Shown: one piece after another, positions 6,970-7,399 of the stretch
How the letters are laid out: the number at the start of each line of letters is the position of its first letter
Position numbering within the stretch: position 1 is the first letter of the stretch
Source of the DNA: an uncultured Haloferula sp.
Lineage (GTDB): Bacteria > Verrucomicrobiota > Verrucomicrobiae > Verrucomicrobiales > Akkermansiaceae
NCBI GenBank assembly: GCA_946481625.1
Contig: CAMLOZ010000160.1
Span: 1-7,399 of the forward strand
Direction: 5' to 3'
Length of the DNA: 7,399 nt
Translations under genes and position numbers: made by a program
Notes under the pieces: model-generated
The model's database searches: none
Seen by the model: the letters and a program-made list of their open reading frames with translations, nothing else
Told to the model about the DNA's origin: nothing

Positions 6970-7399
6970 ACACAGCACGGATGATGGCGGCGGCCCTGGC
7001 GCTTGCGGGAGCAAGCTGTGTGTCGCGGCAATCTCCCCATCCCGACTGGCCCCGTGCGGGATCGCTGAAGAGTCTGTCGCAACTGGACGGGGTGTATCGC
7101 AACGGCAGCGATGACCACCAGACCGGAACGTGCCAGGGATCGACGCGATCACTCTATGATTTCCTGACCGGACAGCTCGGCAGCACCAGCAGGGAGGGGC
7201 GTGAGACCGAGCTCCGGGCGTCGCCGGACGGGAAGGAACTGCGGCTGCAGCTGCGGGGCCCGCGCGGAAGGGTTCTCGCTTCCGAGACGCTGCGGGCGGC
7301 TCACGGTGATTTCATTCTGGAGCGGAATTCGCTGGCGGTGAAGACGCCCGGAAACCTCGGCGAAACCGGAGTCACGAATCTCGGCGTGTTTGCCGGTGA
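6966..7399 (+). CDS. Putative lipoprotein of unknown function, 3'-truncated
   Basis: The ATG at 6966 overlaps the uvrA stop TGA (6967-6969) as ATGA, which suggests translational coupling and co-transcription. The frame stays open to the window end (144 full codons plus two bases), so the C-terminus is missing. Residues 1-17 form a short signal peptide (Arg5, hydrophobic Ala/Leu core) ending in GAS before Cys18, an acceptable though not ideal lipobox, so export and lipid attachment are likely. The mature part contains LSQLDGVYRNG (37-47) and SLYDFLTG (62-69), a style seen in small uncharacterised bacterial lipoproteins, followed by alternating charged and hydrophobic segments that look like beta strands. 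A second Cys is at 56. I do not recognise a family with known function, and no link to DNA repair is evident beyond position. Confidence 0.75.
   Translation, partial: MNTARMMAAALALAGASCVSRQSPHPDWPRAGSLKSLSQLDGVYRNGSDDHQTGTCQGSTRSLYDFLTGQLGSTSREGRETELRASPDGKELRLQLRGPRGRVLASETLRAAHGDFILERNSLAVKTPGNLGETGVTNLGVFAG

Overview
The window is a compact, GC-rich, entirely plus-strand stretch that best fits the Verrucomicrobia (PVC superphylum). Three things point there: a double-length UvrA with four ABC ATPase modules in one chain (Chlamydia, another PVC lineage, is also known for a double-length UvrA), a probable LexA operator close to the Verrucomicrobia consensus TGTTC-N4-GAACA, and an esterase-type alpha/beta hydrolase of a kind common in polysaccharide-degrading planctomycetes and verrucomicrobia. 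The taxonomic assignment is inference.

Layout: (1) positions 1-1193 hold the 3' part of an acetylxylan-esterase-like alpha/beta hydrolase whose start and nucleophile serine lie upstream of the window. It ends in a second, apparently non-catalytic hydrolase-like region, and a perfect 8-bp stem-loop abuts its stop codon. (2) Positions 1194-1278 form an 85-bp intergenic region with a 9/10 match to the Verrucomicrobia SOS box and a CATAAT -10-like hexamer just before a GTG start. (3) Positions 1279-6969 encode a 1896-residue tandem UvrA. (4) A 4-base ATGA overlap leads into a probable lipoprotein of unknown function that runs off the window at 7399.

The most interesting biology is inside uvrA. 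The two UvrA copies look complementary rather than redundant. Copy 1 keeps the insertion domain but has lost the UvrB-contact motif and one zinc-ligand cysteine pair. Copy 2 keeps the UvrB-binding domain and zinc ligands but has lost about 80 residues of the insertion domain. In addition, a 43-bp sequence built around the heptamer CCAAGTG occurs twice in the gene, in the same reading frame and at two non-homologous places, with codon choice unlike its surroundings. It looks like a small interspersed repeat that has inserted into a coding sequence.

Functionally, uvrA and probably the lipoprotein gene form one transcription unit that may be DNA-damage inducible. The hydrolase gene appears to be a separate upstream unit. 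No tRNA, rRNA, CRISPR array, transposase or integrase is visible.
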